From Kingdonia uniflora (Eukaryota; Streptophyta; Magnoliopsida; Ranunculales; Circaeasteraceae): 64,000 bases of DNA. How positions within the stretch are numbered: the first letter of the stretch is position 1; every line of letters begins with the position of its first letter. The stretch is from the NCBI GenBank assembly GCA_014058105.1, contig JACGCM010001011.1, forward strand, positions 1,245,501-1,309,500, in the 5' to 3' direction. The translations under genes were made by a program, and so were the position numbers. Of the stretch, positions 11,014 through 22,129 are shown piece after piece. The notes under the pieces were generated by a model. That model saw only the letters and a list, made by a program, of their open reading frames with translations, searched no databases and was not told the DNA's origin.

Positions 11014-12391
11014 TATTCTATACCCCTATAGTACCATTGCAACATCATTTAAGTATGGGACATATTAGTCTGGCTGAAGATGGTAAACTTAGCATTTCTT
11101 GGGAGGTAACCCATGACGCATTCAGGTGAAAAATTTTAGCTTTCCTCTTCCATTTATTTTCTTGTTCTCAAACATTAAGGGCAATGCTTGATTTAAGTTT
11201 GGGGGCAGGAAACCATTTCTTTAAATGCTTTTTGAAGAAAAGTGAAATAATAGCACTTTGACAATTTATGATATATTTTTGAAGAATTTCCAAACACTTA
11301 AAACTAATTTTACCTTGACAAAAGCCTAAATTTTGAAATTATACCAAGTATACACTCAAATATTTTAGACTATCTTAAGCTAGAAATACTATCTTTTTAC
11401 TAGCGACTAATTTAAGTTAACTTGACATATTTTGAAAATGTGCACTTTACTGCAGTTTTACAATTAATACCTTCAATAGATTTTTGCTCAGTATAAGGAA
11501 AATTAAGCATTAATGTTAGGAATAGTTTACTACAAGGGAGACAACTGTCTAAGAATAAGTTCATTCCTGAGACAAAATAATAATAAGTCAAATGTGCTCT
11601 AAAAACTTTTACGCTGCAAGACTACTCGCATGATTAAGAACTAAAAGAGGAAAAATTATCACCAATCTCGAGTTTGACCATGAACTATCTGAAAGGAGCA
11701 CAAGAAAATATTACTTGTGAGAATCCTGAGTCTAGGTCATGATGGGGCACCACACCCCAGCAACCTTAGCCAACTGGCGGGAATTGTCGACCGAAAACTC
11801 CTTGTTACGGAGGCTTCACAAAAAAAATAATATACTCAAAAGATAAAGGCTTAAAAGAAAAGAAAAGTAAAATTCTAGGAAGATGAATTGACTAAGGCAC
11901 TTGTCGAACTGATTGTTGAATTTATTCCAGTAAGAACTAGACTACCAAAAAATTCAGTAAATTATTCTTGACAACGTATTAAGCGATAAAACTATTTTCA
12001 CTGTACACTCAAATATAGCTAAAGTAAAATACTTGAATCTCTTTCTAATCTTGAGGTAGTACCTCTAGTTTCGGATAAGCTTAAAATATTCTTTGGAATA
12101 CTTGGGAGAATAACAAGTTTAGGGAATTTTTAATTGATATATTTTTGTCACAACTAAGTAAGGATAAGTTCGCAGGAAATGAGTCATGTGTATTATAGAA
12201 TTGTTTCAAATATTATTATTGACTTTTGTGGGTATAGTCACTACAAACCCTCACGAGACAACACTCGTCCACCAGGCTAAACCTAGAGGTTTAACGGCTT
12301 ATTGCATATGCTAAATCCAATCGTGTTCCCTGCGAAAGTGGCTATTATTTTATTTTAATCGGGATGAGCAAAAGACAAGTTTAGGGGTATT
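11014..12391 (+). other. Athila 3' untranslated region and polypurine tract
   Basis: No supported gene. Holds an internal G-rich block TTTAAGTTTGGGGGCAGG (about 11192-11209) and, directly before the 3' LTR, AAGTTTAGGGGTATT (12378-12392), the likely plus-strand primer. Elements of this branch may carry an env-like gene here; none is readable. The 11740-11800 stretch is GC-richer than the surroundings but is not explained. Confidence 0.6.
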
Positions 12392-13646
12392 TGATGAGCG
12401 CGTAATTATGACATTTTTAATATACGCGAATATGTATTTTAGTCATCCATTATATTTAGTTTTGGGTACTTATGTACGTTTGTTTGATTATAGCTATTAG
12501 AGATGGATATTTGAAACCAAGCTTTTAATGTCAAGTAAAAGTGTCTCCAGCAGTTCATAACACAAAAAGTCAAAGACACAATATATTTGGTCTCAAGATT
12601 GAAAAAATATATACACAAATATTCTTGGAATATAAGATCAAAAAATATATTGCATCCAAGATCCTTGAAGATATTTTATATTGAAGATATATGCAAGAGT
12701 TTCTATGAAGAAAGATCTCTACATCACTTAAGGGAATTATATGCAAGAATCTTAGGTGATTGGTTACAAAATTAGAAGATATTATTGTGAAAATATTATT
12801 TAAAATTTAATGTATATTTTCTAAATTTGAGTTCCTTCTCCTATAAAAGGAACCCTCCCCCATTGTAATTGGGCATCTCATATTAAAGCAAGTTTAGAAG
12901 AAATAAAGTTATAAATTTTATTTAATTGTCTCTTCTTCTCTTTTAGTTTAATTTTTGTTAATGTCTTCTTTAATTGTTAATACGATGAAGTTCGAGATGA
13001 ACACCTAATATCCTAGCTAAGGCTAGGATGATGCCTCTTCTTGGATGAGCAATAGTTGGTATTAATTAGGTTCTAATTAGTTTTTTCCTAGTATTTTATG
13101 ATTTATAAGTTAGTGTACCATATCAAAGGCTTGACCATAGCTTCGGTTTGGTGTACGCTAACTTTAGATATAAACAAGTGCTACTAACCGTAGACTTGAT
13201 TTGGAGATCTAAACAAGAAGAAACACTAGAGAACTTACTCAAGCCTAGCCATGGTTAAGTTAATAATTCTCTAAGACACTCTTCACCATCACTTAAAAGC
13301 ATAACTATTAAATGTTTGACCATAGATTTAGTGGTTTATTTTACAGCATCGTATGTGTCTTAACACGAACATATGATGAGCGGAGATATTAGAATCTAGT
13401 TATATATTGATTAGTGCTTTGAAAGGTAGATGCCAAGTCCGAACCTTAGTTCTCTCCCTCATTAAGTTTTATAATTATATTTTATTTATTATTCTTAGAT
13501 TTATCTCTTATAAAATCATAATTCAGCCTAGAAAGTATTTATTTTCTCAAACCTCCTTGTGGATTCGATCTCACTCATTCATGCTATAATTCAACAACCA
13601 TGTTTTGAGCGGGTATTTTGCTAGAGGCCATAAAAACCTCTTATCA
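12392..13646 (+). repeat. 3' LTR of the Athila-type element
   Basis: Starts TGATGAGCGCG, ends CCTCTTATCA; TATAAAAG near 12842. Differs from the 5' LTR by scattered substitutions with little length change, so the insertion is not very recent. Followed by the duplicated GAAGA (13647-13651). Confidence 0.95.
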
Positions 13647-16160
13647 GAAGAATAAATCTTAAACAATAACAAAATGTCTTGTTTAGCTTACCTGCTTCTT
13701 CCCACTCTTTTGATTTGAGCCTCTTGTTATACATGAGTTTCATCAACATTATATTCAGTTTTTCCAATAACTTATGGATTAGCCTTTCCCTAATTTTCAA
13801 AACCCACATATTAAAAGACTCACTGAAGTTGTTTGTGATATGTTCATACTTAGCAGTAAAATTAAAGTGGGACCTAGCCCACTGTTTAAATTGTTCCTTA
13901 AGTAACCAGTCATGAGCAGCTGGATTAACCACTTTGAGTTGGTCAATATAATTGTTCTTTTCAGATTACTTATATGCATTTGTTGAACTCCAAACTAACC
14001 ACTCTATTTGGGTCCCCCTATGAAGCTTCTTTATTTTCTTTTACATATGTCTAAAGCAAAATTTGTGATTTGTATGAGGAAAAAGGGTAGTCACAACATC
14101 AATAAGTCATTTTTGTTTATCTAATATAAAAGTTAGCTTTTGATTATATACAATGAGATAGGGTTAAAGAACGTCAAGGAAGTTGGTCCAAGTTTCTTTA
14201 TATTTTGATCTGCATAAGTAAACTGCAATAGGGAATAGGCCATTATTGCCATCCAAGGTAATAACAGATAGACAAACCCCGCCCTATTTACCCTTTAGAA
14301 AATAACCATCCAAACTAAGTACAGGCCTACACCCACTTAACCATCCATCCAAACTTGCCTTAAACATTTGTAATAAACTTTTCCATTGGTTACTTTGAAG
14401 ATCTTTACTATATTTGGCTAAACTGCCAGGGTTAACCAATAAGACTTGTCCATAAATTCAGGTTACAAAACATAACCCTCATCATATGATCTAACTATCC
14501 TTTCCATACATATAGTCCAAGCATTCCATGAAGCATAATATGAAATATCAAGCCTATACCTTCTTGAAATTTGGTCCTTTACACCTGCTGGTCTAGTTGT
14601 TCTCATTGTCCTAATTGTTTCTTTAACTTTATTTGCCACCCACTGGGTATTTGTATTTTTGTTAGATTGGCCACTTCTGCCAGGAAATGTGTGAAGGAGA
14701 TTATTACTTTCCTTCAGACTGAAAGGGGTACCATCTGGGTTAATTCTAGCATAAAACATTCATTGAGAGTTAAATGTTTTAGCCTCAGTACATATGTATC
14801 TTACCTCATATAATCATTCTTTTGTTATTGTTGAAAGTGGTGCCAACTGTGGGCCACTCCATGCCAATAACCATCTCTAACCCAAGATTATGCACAGGTA
14901 ACATAGTATGATGCACTTCAGCTTCTTCTGTTACAAAAATGTTATCACATTCTTTAGCCAAATCTCTGAACTCATCGTCACACCTGTTTATATCAGCTTG
15001 GGTTGGACCATCATCGTCATCAAGTGGTGAGTGATTTGAGTAAAACCCTTCCAATGCATATAGGCTATCTGGGTTAATTTCAGCCCATCTATTTGAAGCC
15101 TTTCCTCCAATCCAACTTTACCCTCAGTTTCAACATTAACTCCAGCATTTTCCCCGAATTTAACTTCACCCTTAGTTTCAATTAGGTTCAGCATCTCCTC
15201 CCAATCCAACCCCACCCTCAGTTTCAACATTAGGTCCAACATCTCCCCCTAATCAAACTTCACCCTTAGCTTTAGCATTAACTCTAGCACCTCCCCTAAT
15301 CCAACATCTCCCCCTAATCAAACTCCACCCTTAGCTTCAACATTAACTCTAGCACCTCCCCCCAATCCAACTCCACAATCAGTTTCAACATTAGGTTCAT
15401 CATCACTGAAGTGCACATGTGGCTCAAGTTCGTTCACAAGTATTTTACTTGTCCTTGGTTTCTTAACTCTTTTAGTGTTCTCTTCACCCCTTTGTAACCT
15501 TTTCTCTTTCCTATGTTATTTCTTCCTTTTTCAATTGTCTTATCTTTTGCCTTACTTATTTGAGCTGGTTTTTTTGTCTTTGATACAATTTTTTTTTTTT
15601 TAGTCACAACTACCTTTTTTCTACCCATGGAAATAGTCTCATATTATAGTTGACCAAACTGTGTACTCTCATGCTACAGTGGATAAAACTGTATAGTCTC
15701 AACCTCAACTTGAAAAGTAGGCCATATTGATGGTCCTTCATCATCTTCTATCATAACTGCATCTGGTTGTTCAATTAAAGGTGAGGGCACAACTCCTATA
15801 GGTATTGCATGTACATAAAAATATACATCTCACATACTATCTACATCACTAAAATGCCACATCTTACACAAAGTTACATCATCACAAACATCAATTATCT
15901 CACCTGCACACCGTGTCTTTACCACTATCCCAGAACCAGGTGAGATAGCTTTGTTTATCCCAACAACATCAGACATAACAAACTCCAACAAACATTGTTA
16001 GTAAATCTAATCCCCATCTGCATTTTTAAATATATGCATCCCCCGAATGTATAGACGATGTGTGTACCTTGTCACCCCAGGTTCAGACCATCTACCTCCC
16101 CAATTAATAATGACATTTTTAGTGTCATTCTTGTCATTGCAGCATACCCCAAACGCTATA
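13647..16160 (-). pseudogene. MULE transposase, N-terminal and DDE part
   Basis: On the minus strand the N-terminal region reads WGGRWSEPGVTRYTHRLY (about 16110-16050), followed by a basic block (MGRKKVVVTKKKK, 15628) and a repeat-rich linker. The DNA-binding region has QWVANKVKETIR...SRRYRLDISYYASWNAW (14640-14520). The catalytic domain shows CRPVLSLDGYFLKG (first Asp, about 14330), ITLDGNNGLFPIAV, FILDKQK (second Asp-type position) and HITNNFSESFNMWVLKIRERLI (Glu region, about 13850). Stops and frame changes make it inactive. The frame runs into the Athila insertion and resumes below 2426. Confidence 0.85.
15090..15400. repeat. Tandem repeats in the MULE linker, about 65-bp units
   Basis: Blocks of the type CCAACATCTCCCCCTAATCA, CACCCTTAGCTT and AACATTAACTCTAGCACC recur. 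On the minus strand they read as repeated acidic modules around VNVETEG.VGL. They sit between the N-terminal region and the DNA-binding region of the transposase, so they are part of the protein, probably a flexible linker. Confidence 0.65.
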
Positions 16161-16164
16161 TAAT

Positions 16165-16760
16165 TAAGATAAATATCATGGTAACATACCTAAAACACCT
16201 AATTTAAAAATACCTCTTGTAAAAGCCCTAATTTTTTAATAAGCCCTAATTTTAAAATAACAGAAAGCCAAAACCCTAATTTTTTAATCCAACCACTTGT
16301 AAAATCCCTAATTTTGTAATAAACCCTCATTCTTAACATATATTAGAGAGAGAGAGAGAGAGAGACTTACATTGTAATTATGAGAGATCAGAGATTCCAA
16401 CAATGGTTGTACTTCAGATATCATATATTAGAGAGATCAGAGTGATTTGATAAGTGTTTAAAGTTACAAATTTCCCTCCATTTCCCCTCCAGAATGATTG
16501 AGAGAAACATAGCAAATGTGTGTGTGTGACCGTTATGAAATGGTGAGGTGGATACTTGTTACTTGGAGATAACATGTTACCTGTTAGATAAAATCACGTG
16601 CAACTCGTGTGAGGGTAGATTAGGCATTTCATATCAAAGTTTGACTTTAACGAAGGTTGACCTGTGGCCATAGGCCATTTAGGGACCAAAACTATATTTT
16701 TCAAGAACTTGGGGACTAAAGGCATATATCCAGTTTGTAGGTGGGACTAAAATCAAATAT
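16165..16760. other. MULE 5' flank and probable terminal region
   Basis: No gene. Contains several ACCCTAATTTT-like repeats (16225-16330) and, at the right, TAGGGACCAAAACTATATTT, CTTGGGGACTAAAGG and GGTGGGACTAAAATCAAATA (16679-16763). GGGACTAAA-type motifs also stand at 1-50, but in the same rather than inverted orientation, so the true terminal inverted repeats are not established; the left end may be outside the window. Confidence 0.4.
16345..16364. repeat. (AG)n microsatellite
   Basis: About ten uninterrupted AG units, in the 5' flank of the MULE transposase (minus orientation). Confidence 0.9.
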
Positions 16761-17630
16761 TCCCTTCATTTTGCCATTTATTTTGTATATTCAATACGTA
16801 CTTATTGCAATACAACAGTTGAAAAAACATAAAATTATATAAAAAAGATTATTTTTTCATATCGAGTTGGAAAAATTCGAGCTTACATTCAAAGATAGTT
16901 ACATTTAAAGTATCCCGGGTGGTTCCATTCACCACCAAATAATTATCTCCCCACCTGCTGTTCTTTCATCTTCTTCACAAGTTTATCCAATGCGATTTCC
17001 TGAACAACAGTTTCTCAAACTGTCACGTCAAGGATAAGGGTACGAAAAACATCACATCAAAAGTAACGATCCAACTCTACATGCCTCCCTCCATCGTCGG
17101 AACCCTCTAACTATAGCGGCCACTCTGGTAGCACAGTATCATAGGGCAGCAAAGGAAAATGCTGCTCACGCAGATCGACCACCTTGATGGATAACCTACC
17201 TTCCACAACATGTTGCACACATTAAGAGTGTCCTCACCATGACAAATTTTCAAACTAACAAAGAAGAAAGTTTTTATGTAGACGAATAAGATGGTCAAGT
17301 CACTTAAATAGCCAAGAGGAAAATCTTTTCTCAATAATTTCTTGGGAATAGATATTCTGAGAATCAACCATTTTTGAAACAGATATGCTCGGATACCAGT
17401 GTAAAGAAAGAAGAATATGTACCAGGTCAGCGCAAAAACATGAAGATTAATTGACCATATCAACATGCGGTCACAATATATTATTATCTTTGAGCGAATC
17501 TCTTACCCCTATCCCTCACCAAATTTGAACTCAACTGCTGCATATATAAGGTAAATTGTGCAATTGACAGAAAAGGCAAAGGATGCTTATTCCAAAAAAA
17601 AAGGTTGCACACAAGTATTCTCAAAACAAC

Positions 17631-17969
17631 CTATCTACAACCAATACAACGGCAAGGAAGAGCCTCTTCCGCATCCATAACTGCATCACTGTCCTCATGC
17701 TCTACAGTCTCTCCAGCAAGTGCATGGAGATAGTCTCTACACTCCCTTTTAGATCACAGATCATAGTGGAAGCTACAGAGCTTGAAAAAGTCATGCTCTA
17801 CCAAATCTACCTCCACCTCAGTCATCCCCTAGTACGTTAGTTCCACAGGTATAGAAGTAGGGTCTACCAATAATTGTTGCCCAAAATAGCGAGTCTTGAG
17901 CTCTTCAAATTTGGTATGGATACGCGTAGCAAATGCCTCACAACGAGTCTGAGATCTGGTCCTCGCCAA
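17631..17969 (-). pseudogene. Antisense ORF of the old Tat-type element, copy 2
   Basis: Reads (LA)RTRSQTRCEAFATRIHTKFEEL followed by KTRYFGQQLLVDPTSIPVE and, after a stop, GMTEVEVDLVEHDFFKLCSFHYDL, ending with a stop at 17631-17633. The residues TRSQ, FEEL, RYFG.Q.L..P..IPVELTY and FHY line up with copy 1 (18424-18756) and with the plus-strand ORF at 19956. The usual start Met is lost (ATG to TTG). Function unknown. Copies 1 and 2 appear to come from a duplication of about 0.79 kb inside the element. Confidence 0.6.
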
Positions 17970-18423
17970 GATACAGATAGGATGAATGAGGAAGCAAATT
18001 TTTTGGAGCAGGGGATATTTATTACCTCCCAAGTTTATGTTACAAATCCATACAGTCAAAAATGATTTTATTAACGTACATTAAAAATTTGACAGACTGG
18101 CTAAGTCAAACTTGGTATTTGAGAATAAACATTGGAAATGATTCCACCACCTTTAATGATTCAAGACAAAGACTGTTATTGATACCAGAGGCAATCCTAC
18201 CAGAGAAAATCTTCTAGATACCCAATATAAATAGTTTGAGACATTTTGCTACATTTTGCATAAACTAGGTTGAGGTAATTTTTCTACAATACTTACCAGG
18301 TTCCAAACCAATTTTGCTACACCAATCAACCAAACAACACTAATAAGGACAAGAATACAAAAAAAACAAGTTTATTTTGTAACGTAGAGGTTACAAATGA
18401 GGTTGTTTCTAAACAACACCTAG

Positions 18424-18756
18424 TTACAACCAATACACCCACCGAAACAGCCCCACAGTCACCCCTCGCAGCAGTAGAGTCTTTACTTTAACCATCTTGT
18501 AAGCTAAGATATAAAGACTATCCCTACGCTCCACTTCTGTCAATAGAACATAGTGATGCTAACAGAGCGAGAAGAAGTCTAATTCAGCAACCTTAGCTTC
18601 TAAGTTGCTCATCCCCAGGTAGGTCAGCTCCACAGGTATGGGCATGGGGTCAGATAGAGACTGCTAGCCAAAATATTACATTTTTAGTTCTTCATATTTG
18701 GCCTCCACACGCCTCACAAATTCTTCATGGAGAGTCTAGGATCTTGTCTTCACCAT
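18424..18756 (-). pseudogene. Antisense ORF of the old Tat-type element, copy 1
   Basis: Starts MVKTRS at 18756 and shows FVRRVEAKYEELKM, YFG.QSLSDPMPIPVELTY and GMSNLEAKVAELDFFSL, continuing to VGLFRWVYWL with a stop at 18424-18426; several internal stops (TAG, TAA). About 110 codons. It lies about 250 bp before the plus-oriented LTR, on the strand opposite to gag-pol. No known family recognised; coding is inferred from the shared motif in three copies. Confidence 0.62.
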
Positions 18757-18988
18757 AATGTAAAAATAATGAGATAAGTATTTCCTTCAAGAATAAGGTA
18801 TTTAAAGCCTCTAAAGTTCCAAGTTTCAATTATCAGCAGTCAACGGGAGTAGCATCAATGCATTTTAGAAATTTGAATGTCTGGTATAGTCAGAACAAAT
18901 ATTTGAGAATGAACTTTGGGAATGATCCCTGCACATTTAATACAGTACTAATGAGCCATCTCAGCCAACACCACTCGTACTCTTGGTT

Positions 18989-19137
18989 AAGAGGGGGCGG
19001 TTGTAAGGACCTATTCCCACACTCGATCTCACAAAAGTTTGGATGCCGACCTCCGTATAAACAACTCAAATTCATAACCACAGGAGGTCATCAAAAGAAG
19101 CCGTTACAAGTCATAAGAGTTAGACCGTTATACAACC
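18989..19137 (+). repeat. Old Tat-type PPT and LTR, left part (split by insertion)
   Basis: AAGAGGGGGCGGT (18989-19001) is a polypurine tract, followed by TGTAAGGACCTATTCCC, which resembles the TGTAGGGACCTATCCC start of the younger Tat LTR read on the other strand. The LTR is interrupted after 19137 by the younger element; its remainder is at 38605-38950. Joined length is about 482 bp, close to the 449-510 bp of the younger LTRs. Confidence 0.75.
19133..19137. repeat. Target-site duplication, left (younger Tat)
   Basis: CAACC here and at 38600-38604, directly bordering the two LTR ends of the minus-strand element. Confidence 0.9.
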
Positions 19138-19586
19138 TGTATGGGCCTAATTTTGTAATAGCTTGAAAGGCTCTTATTCCAAATATACCTGTGATAACAA
19201 ATAAATAGAGAATATAAATTGACACGAGTTTTAGCGTAGAAACCTCTAAATAGGTCAAAACTACGACCTCGGCTTGAGGAATTTAGTAACTGTAACTTTA
19301 TTATTTAAGACTGATATTTTAATTACAATTGATGATTTTGTTAGCTAGAAAAACTTCTCCCTTCTCCTCTGGAACTCATCATTTTTATAGACCTCACTCT
19401 CAATTCATTTACATGCATCAGCATATTCTCCTGAATTGGGGGAAGAGTGGTAGTTATTTCTATAACTGTTAGTTCATGGGAGACAGGTGTCCTTGACTTG
19501 TTCTGTTTAGGTTGGAGTGTTCGAGCTACGTTCTTCTTCAGTTCATTGTCTAGGTGTTATTGTTGACAGAGGGATAGGTCCCTACA
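19138..19586 (-). repeat. 3' LTR of the Tat-type element
   Basis: Read on the minus strand it starts TGTAGGGACC (19586) and ends GGCCCATACA (19138). 449 bp against 510 bp of the 5' LTR: about 60 bp near the LTR start (between CAATGTTGACAG... and GAGGGA in plus reading at 38520-38584) are absent here. On the minus strand GTAAGGGGGCGAT (19599-19587) precedes it as polypurine tract. Confidence 0.92.
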
Positions 19587-19955
19587 ATCGCCCCCTTACA
19601 TCTGAAGGCACGGGTGGCTTGAGTTGAAAAGTTCCCATCGAGCTTATTTATCTGAAATTTAAAAAGGTTTGGTGACAAATTAAACGATGGTTTGCTGATA
19701 TGGAATTTTATCTTGGAGTTGTAACGGACTGTTGGGAACTGAAATATTTTAATGAATGTAACAGTGTTAATTGGCTATCAGGTTTCCCAGATACTGCTTT
19801 ATTGATGACTACTTTGGAAACCATTCCCTGCATTGGATGTATCTCTGTATATATATTGTTGATATTGTACTTCCGGTTATTCTCCTGCCAGTACTTCGGT
19901 CATTTCAAATCTTCTATAAGTACCCTTCTCCTGTGTAGTTCCTTATTAGTGAAAA

Positions 19956-20165
19956 ATGGTGACTACCAGACGTCAATTATATGAAGCAAGGGTTGCCAAA
20001 GTGTAAGAACTTCAGTTTCGTTACTTTGGGACCCAGTCTCTAGATCTTCCTACTCCCATTCTTGTTCATTCTACCTATCATGGTATGACGTATGAGAAAG
20101 TAGTGGAGGTAGAAAATGACTACTATCAGATGGTGCAGTTCCATTATCTGGTGGTGTCTGGGTAA
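19956..20165 (+). pseudogene. Small antisense ORF near the Tat 3' LTR
   Basis: 70 codons from ATG: MVTTRRQLYEARVAKV, stop, ELQFRYFGTQSLDLPTPI, STYHGM, then VEVENDYYQMVQFHYLVV and TAA. One internal stop (AAA GTG TAA GAA; family-like position would be AAG/GAG or CAA). The pattern TR.Q, EL..RYFG.QSL..P.PI, TY.GM, FHY is shared with both minus-strand remnants at 17631-18756 of the older element. It is antisense to gag-pol and about 370 bp from the LTR. No known domain recognised. Confidence 0.62.
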
Positions 20166-22100
20166 CAATTCAGGGTGGGTCCGCATCTTCTTACATAGAA
20201 GGTAGTTTCAGAGGAGGACGAGGCTACTGGTGTTAATCCCAGGAAGTTTTACCGCTATCCTACGAGCAATTGGATTATGTTATAACCATCTTTATTTTCA
20301 TGTAGAGGTGGTGGTTTCATAGGTGGAAGAGGTTGTTGGCTCTCATCCAAGGAACGCTATCCTACACATGACTTAGCTTTGTAGGAAGTGTATGTAAGCT
20401 TTCTGTTTTACGTAATGTACTATGTTTTGTTTTTGGAATGTGTTCTGTTGGCACGTTTTTGAGATTTAATTGGGAATTATTGGATATGTTGAATGTGTGA
20501 ACTATTTTGAACTGTGTGATGCTTTTATGTAATATGTAAAAAATGCTTATTTGAAATGTGAAAAACAGTCATTTGTGGAAATGGTATGTAAATATTATAG
20601 TTTTTTTTTGTTTTTTTAGAAAAATTTTGATCACAGTTAATGACTTGTATTGTTGTTGTTGTGGATAATCTCGAAAGTTATTTAGCCCAAATTGAGGATG
20701 CGTAAATAGCGGATAAGTGTGACAACTGTTAGGATTATGAAGGATAAGTTTGAACGTGGTTAAGGGGATTTAGGTTTATCTCCTTGATACCTATAATTAA
20801 AGGAGTCTACTAAGATGTATATGTAGTAATTATGGTGAAGAATCATTCTCAGAGGGTTTGACATACTACAGAGGGGCGTTTGGCGATAAAGGTAGTTGAA
20901 GTCCACGAAAGAACTTTTAGGCAGCTCGATTATGATACCGATTTGCATGTCTCTATTGGTAGATCATCATTTTTGGTGTGATATATTCCATGACATTATT
21001 GTTGAGCATGAATCTAAAAAAATCACCGTGAGTGAGATTACGTTGGATGAGATAGCTGATGAAGACGAGATGATTGTTGGTATTGAAGTGATCAGATGTG
21101 GTACTGTAGGGCACTTGGGATGTTTCAGATGTAATTATTTTTTAGAGCTCTTTTGTATTGTAGGTTGAAAGAATGTAATGGGATTGATATAAAAATAAAA
21201 ACTGTTGCTTGACTTTGCGTATTTTGCTCCTTGTTATGTTGATAATGTTTGGAGTTTTGAATTTTTGAATATCTGTGTACTCTGGTATTGTTATCGAATT
21301 GGTTATAAATAATTTGGATCGTTGACATCAAAAATCTTAAAATTATGAGGGTGAGATGAAAAGTAGAAAGTGTGAGTTCGAATTGTTTGCGTAGTAAGGA
21401 GTTGCCATGGATGTGGAGAGATGTGAGAGGAAAATGGGCTTGAGAGAGAAAAACTCATTTAATGATAGGCGTGGTTGTAATGATGAAAGAGTGTATCTCC
21501 CCAAAAGGCATGAATAAACTGACAGGAGCAATGGAAGAGACGCCTCGGTTGAAAAACTGAGGGCGACTGACACGAGTTCCTATAATTGCCAGCGGTTTGA
21601 AAAGAAATCTATAAATAACCCCTCCCTCTCTTTGTCAAAATGTTTACAAAAAATAGAAAGGCAAACGTCTAGAGAAAGGAAAAAAATCAAATTACAGAGT
21701 CATTGTTGAGAAAAACTTAGAGTTGAATCATCTTTTTTCCAGAGGGGTGAGAAAATTATGATCTTTAAGGAGGAAAATAAACTTCTGTCACCGAAACTTA
21801 CTATGAAAATGGAGTGGTTTGCTGTACCGGATTAATTCTTGGTTGTTGAAAGTTAGTGTTGTATATGAATGTCTTACTTTGGTGTAATTGGATGTTCTGT
21901 GTTTATTTGTGATGATTCCCTCATTTTTGCTTATTTGAATTTTGAAATGTTTACTATATTGGGGGATTGTTTGTTTTGTACTGTTTAAGGAAAAAGTAGT
22001 TCTATGAAATATGTTGTTTGTCCTTGTTGTAGTGATGAATATTGTAGAGAGATGGAAAATAATATATTATATAGTTTATGTTTTTTATTTATTTTTATGA
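20166..22100. other. Tat 3' region, little readable coding
   Basis: Mostly AT-rich. A plus-strand frame from ATG 20831 (MVKNHSQRV, stop, HTTEGRLAIKVVEVHERTF, RQLDYDTDLHVSIG) looks protein-like and starts with a distantly similar MVK..SQ, but is too weak to call a paralogue of the 19956 ORF. The ORF 20896-21168 is another frame of the same stretch. The 21343-21600 part reads as Ser/Leu-rich on the minus strand and is not recognised. Confidence 0.35.
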
Positions 22101-22129
22101 ACCATAACAATCAAGGAAAAATATAGAAA

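Larger units (their letters stand above)
2427..13646 (+). mobile_element. Athila-type Ty3/gypsy retrotransposon, complete but degenerate
   Basis: Two LTRs of 1256 and 1255 bp (TGATGA...TTATCA) flank a PBS matching the tRNA-Asp 3' end, gag, protease, RT, RNase H and integrase in the Ty3/gypsy order, and a G-rich tract before the 3' LTR. The gag (LFPFSLKDK...W), the LADRSI..PRGI..D protease neighbourhood and the IN tail (GAVEVED...FKVNGQRLKPYL) are of the Athila/Tat branch. About 1.4 kb between IN and the 3' LTR has no convincing env-like frame. Many stops make it non-autonomous. It interrupts the MULE transposase gene. Confidence 0.92.
16761..18988 (+). mobile_element. 3' internal remnant of an older Tat-type element
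   Basis: This stretch ends in a polypurine tract followed by a plus-oriented LTR start (19002), so it should be the 3' internal part of a plus-strand element. It contains two related minus-strand ORF remnants 787 bp apart (see separate entries) matching an antisense ORF of the younger Tat element at 19956. No pol domain is readable; the 5' part is missing or beyond recognition, and a boundary with the MULE near 16760 is only approximate. The minus ORF at 17107-17466 is hydrophobic low-complexity sequence with no recognised family. Confidence 0.55.

Noticed and set aside
11014..12391. env-like gene of the Athila element
   Set aside because: No frame of useful length with signal peptide or membrane segment; only AT-rich noncoding sequence.
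1..16763. GGGACTAAA motifs at both outer ends as MULE terminal inverted repeats
   Set aside because: They have the same orientation on the plus strand instead of being inverted, so TIRs are not shown.
17107..17466. 119-codon minus-strand ORF with membrane-like residues
   Set aside because: Phe/Leu/Ile-rich composition from AT-rich DNA, no family pattern and no copy in the related younger element.
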